This document shows positions 5,278 through 6,915 of a stretch of 6,915 bases of DNA, piece by piece (within the stretch, counting starts at the first letter, position 1; every line of letters starts with the position of its first letter). The notes beneath the pieces were generated by a model. It had not been told where the DNA came from. It saw only the letters and a program-made list of their open reading frames with translations, and did not search any database. The DNA comes from Clostridia bacterium (lineage in GTDB: Bacteria > Bacillota > Clostridia > Christensenellales > CAG-314), in the NCBI GenBank assembly GCA_028710055.1, contig JAQUSX010000033.1:1-6915 (forward strand), given 5' to 3'. A program made the position numbers and the translations under genes.

Positions 5278-6180
5278 TTATTTAATGATTTCGGGACGCA
5301 GTTCATCCGCGACGAATATGTAAGCGATTGCGCCTGGTCCTACGTGACAGCCGATAGTAGGTCCTATTAGACGGATTTCGCTGTCTATGCCGTAACGGTT
5401 GTGTAATTCTGCCGCAAGTTCTTTCGCCCCTTCTTCATTATCAGTATGGCAAACGACGCAATGACAATCGGGTTTTTTGGTGGTAAAATTCGCAAATTCG
5501 TCCGTAATCGTCTTTATTGCTTTTTTTCTGCCGCCCATTACTTTCTTTATAACTTGAAGTTTTCCGTCTCTGTCAAAACTAATAACAACTTTAAGTTGAG
5601 CTAGGGTGCCAATAGCCGCAGCCGCGCCGCTTATTCTGCCGCCGCGTTTAAGGTGGAACAAGTCGTCAACGACGACGTAATGCTGAATATGCATTTTTAA
5701 TTCGTTTACGTACGCTTCCGTTTGTTCGATTGAAGCGCCTTCATCTCTCATCTTGCACGCTTCTCTGACAAGAATACCTTGTCCTACCGTGGTGGTATGG
5801 CTTTCCACAACCCTTACGGAAAAATCGGGATATTTTTCTTTTACTATCTCGATGGCTTTATGAGCAACGTCCATTGTGGGAGCAAGACCGTAGGAAATGG
5901 TAAAATGCAATATGTTTCTATGACCTTCTTCGGCAAGTTTTGTAAAATAATTCAAATGCACGTCAAGGTTGTTCATTGACGTTTTTATAGATACTCCGTT
6001 TCTTAATAAATTAAAAAAATCTAGATAATCCTGTTTTGTTTGAAAGTTATCGGGCAAAAACTCTAACTGCCCGTTTCTTTCGATAGTAAGAGTAAGCGGC
6101 AAAAAACCCACGCCCAAACTTTTGATTTCTTCGGCAAAAAGATCCGCCGTGCTATCCGTCGAAACGTAAAAATTAACCAT
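5278..6180 (-). CDS. DegV-family fatty-acid-binding protein
   Basis: DegV proteins bind a fatty acid in a pocket between two alpha/beta domains; some (FakB) present it to the kinase FakA. The 300-residue product is of typical length. Family features are STDSTADL (7-14), KTS (66-68), an FTISYGL segment (93-99), a basic GG motif LFHLKRGGRIS (174-184), and HVGPGAIAYIF (279-289). Thr67, Ser68 and Ser96 are the likely carboxylate-binding residues. The second Ser of the usual ISSGLSGT segment is Tyr97 here, and the following residues also depart from it, so ligand preference may differ. A compact cluster Cys239-His240-Cys241 and Cys244-His245 is odd. No fakA-like DAK gene lies in the window. The ATG at 6180 has AGGAGG 8 nt upstream, and a promoter is visible. 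It leads the operon containing the hydrolase and tdk. Its link to nucleotide metabolism is unclear. Confidence 0.92.
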   Translation of the reverse strand: MVNFYVSTDSTADLFAEEIKSLGVGFLPLTLTIERNGQLEFLPDNFQTKQDYLDFFNLLRNGVSIKTSMNNLDVHLNYFTKLAEEGHRNILHFTISYGLAPTMDVAHKAIEIVKEKYPDFSVRVVESHTTTVGQGILVREACKMRDEGASIEQTEAYVNELKMHIQHYVVVDDLFHLKRGGRISGAAAAIGTLAQLKVVISFDRDGKLQVIKKVMGGRKKAIKTITDEFANFTTKKPDCHCVVCHTDNEEGAKELAAELHNRYGIDSEIRLIGPTIGCHVGPGAIAYIFVADELRPEIIK

Positions 6181-6188
6181 AAATAATT

Positions 6189-6194
6189 CCTCCT
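6189..6194 (-). promoter_or_regulatory. Consensus ribosome-binding site of degV
   Basis: A perfect AGGAGG on the minus strand ends 8 nt before the ATG at 6180. It is the only full-consensus site in the window and suggests efficient translation of the first gene of the operon. Confidence 0.88.
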
Positions 6195-6209
6195 AAAATA
6201 ACTGAGTTT

Positions 6210-6238
6210 AATATAACATAGTTTAAAGTACAAAGCAA
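6210..6238 (-). promoter_or_regulatory. Candidate promoter of the degV-DNPH1-tdk operon
   Basis: On the minus strand TTGCTT (6233-6238) is followed after 17 bp by TATATT (6210-6215). A TG dinucleotide one base before the -10 (6217-6218) makes it an extended -10 type, which compensates for the weak -35. Start of transcription would fall near 6203, giving a leader of about 23 nt with the ribosome-binding site inside it. It lies between the preceding terminator and degV. Confidence 0.55.
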
Positions 6239-6260
6239 TGCCTATTGTCCAAAAGTATAC

Positions 6261-6293
6261 AATAAAAAAATCCGTATTGATTAAAAATACGGA
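6261..6293 (-). terminator. Intrinsic terminator after the ECF-like gene
   Basis: An 8-bp perfect stem (TCCGTATT at 6271-6278 pairing with AATACGGA at 6286-6293, 7-nt loop) is followed on the minus strand by TTTTTTTATT (6261-6270). It closes the transcription unit of the membrane protein at 6323 and precedes the degV promoter. Confidence 0.9.
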
Positions 6294-6322
6294 CTTTATT
6301 TTATTTATAATTTATTTTTTGT

Positions 6323-6880
6323 TTAGGAAAGCGTTTTATTTTTAATACGTTCGAGAAGTCTGCACAAAGGATTGTATAACACCAAAACGGTAACGACGGA
6401 CGACGCCAAATGCAAAGCGTAAAACGTTAGTCCAAGCGTATATTTAGCGGCAAAAAGTTTTAAAAATATCGAAGCGTCCTGCTGCCCTATACATACCCAC
6501 AAAACATCCCCCGCCGTCGTTAAAACGCCGAAAAATATTGTGCAAACGGCGGCTAAGATTAACGCTTGCCACATAATACGCTTTTTCAGAACTATCGACG
6601 CCAGCACTCCGAGTAGGTTCCAGTATATAAAATAAGCTACCACCCAAGTGCCGAAACCATATAAAAGCGTCTCGGTTACGCAAAAAACCACCGTGGCGGG
6701 CAATACGTACCACAGACCGAAAACGCTTGCGTAAACTAAAATTAAAATAGTGACTATTTCGATATTCGGTAAAAAAGACAGCGCAAGTTTGCCGCCCGTA
6801 AGCGTTGCGGCAAATAGAGCGATGTATGCGATTTTTGTCGCTGCGCTGTGATTTTTGTTTTCACCGATAGGATTTTGCAT
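6323..6880 (-). CDS. Putative ECF transporter S component, substrate unknown
   Basis: With the ATG at 6880 the product is 185 residues, nearly all hydrophobic, with about six membrane segments (roughly 14-37, 42-57, 58-75, 80-98, 104-125 and 140-170) and a basic C-terminus. The size, the short charged N-terminus and the first-helix pattern GGKLALSFLPNIEIVT (29-44) resemble substrate-binding S components of energy-coupling-factor vitamin transporters. No EcfA or EcfT gene lies in the window, so it would need to use a shared module elsewhere. The substrate (a vitamin or precursor) cannot be told. The start is uncertain: neither the ATG nor an upstream in-frame TTG (6887-6889) has a good Shine-Dalgarno site, and the frame stays open to base 6915, so the true start could be upstream of the window edge. 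It is followed by its own terminator. Confidence 0.72.
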   Translation of the reverse strand: MQNPIGENKNHSAATKIAYIALFAATLTGGKLALSFLPNIEIVTILILVYASVFGLWYVLPATVVFCVTETLLYGFGTWVVAYFIYWNLLGVLASIVLKKRIMWQALILAAVCTIFFGVLTTAGDVLWVCIGQQDASIFLKLFAAKYTLGLTFYALHLASSVVTVLVLYNPLCRLLERIKNKTLS

Positions 6881-6915
6881 ATGGTTCAATAATAAAATTC
6901 CGTCGTAGCGAAAAT

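Noticed and set aside
5779..5979. Plus-strand open frame inside degV
   Set aside because: It is antisense to a well-supported gene, with no domain and no promoter or ribosome-binding site.
6444..6713. Second minus-strand open frame inside the ECF-like gene
   Set aside because: It is an alternative frame of the membrane protein gene. Its composition is arginine-rich and domain-free, as expected of a frame shadow.

Overview
The window looks like a chromosomal segment of an endospore-forming, moderately AT-rich member of the Bacillota, most likely an uncultured Clostridia-type organism. This rests on a clear forespore sigma factor (SigG), a YlmC/YmxH-type sporulation protein beside it, and a DUF512 radical-SAM gene directly upstream of der, an order familiar from Clostridia. 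Every supported gene is on the minus strand, so transcription runs from high to low coordinates. There are no rRNA or tRNA genes, CRISPR arrays, insertion sequences or phage genes. This is ordinary core-genome territory rather than a mobile region.

In transcription order (right to left) there are four blocks. (1) About 6323-6880: a small membrane protein resembling an ECF-transporter S component, closed by a clear intrinsic terminator (6261-6293). Its 5' end is uncertain because its frame is open to the window edge. (2) 4262-6180: a three-gene operon of a DegV-family lipid-binding protein, a DNPH1-like 2'-deoxynucleoside 5'-phosphate N-hydrolase, and thymidine kinase. It has a plausible extended -10 promoter and an AGGAGG site in front, and a 9-bp-stem terminator behind (4196-4215). 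(3) 2826-3974: sigG and ylmC, with a candidate SigG-type promoter and a 10-bp tandem repeat upstream of sigG. (4) 1-2772: an RluA-family pseudouridine synthase, a DUF512 radical-SAM protein and Der (cut by the left edge), packed tightly and apparently served by a promoter whose predicted +1 is the A of the first ATG.

Functionally, block 2 pairs a kinase that makes dTMP or dUMP analogues with a hydrolase of the family that destroys unwanted deoxynucleoside monophosphates. That suggests nucleotide salvage with built-in sanitation. Block 3 is forespore gene control. Block 4 pairs rRNA modification and 50S assembly (Der) with a radical-SAM protein of unknown function, which hints at a ribosome-related role for the latter.

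For three genes (rlu, ylmC, sigG) the longest open frame begins at a GTG or TTG upstream of a better-supported ATG. Starts were moved using Shine-Dalgarno sites or family alignment. No wholly novel system is evident. The points most worth a second look are the coupled DNPH1-tdk pair, the apparently leaderless rlu operon, the glycine-rich tail of YlmC and the architecture of the sigG promoter region.
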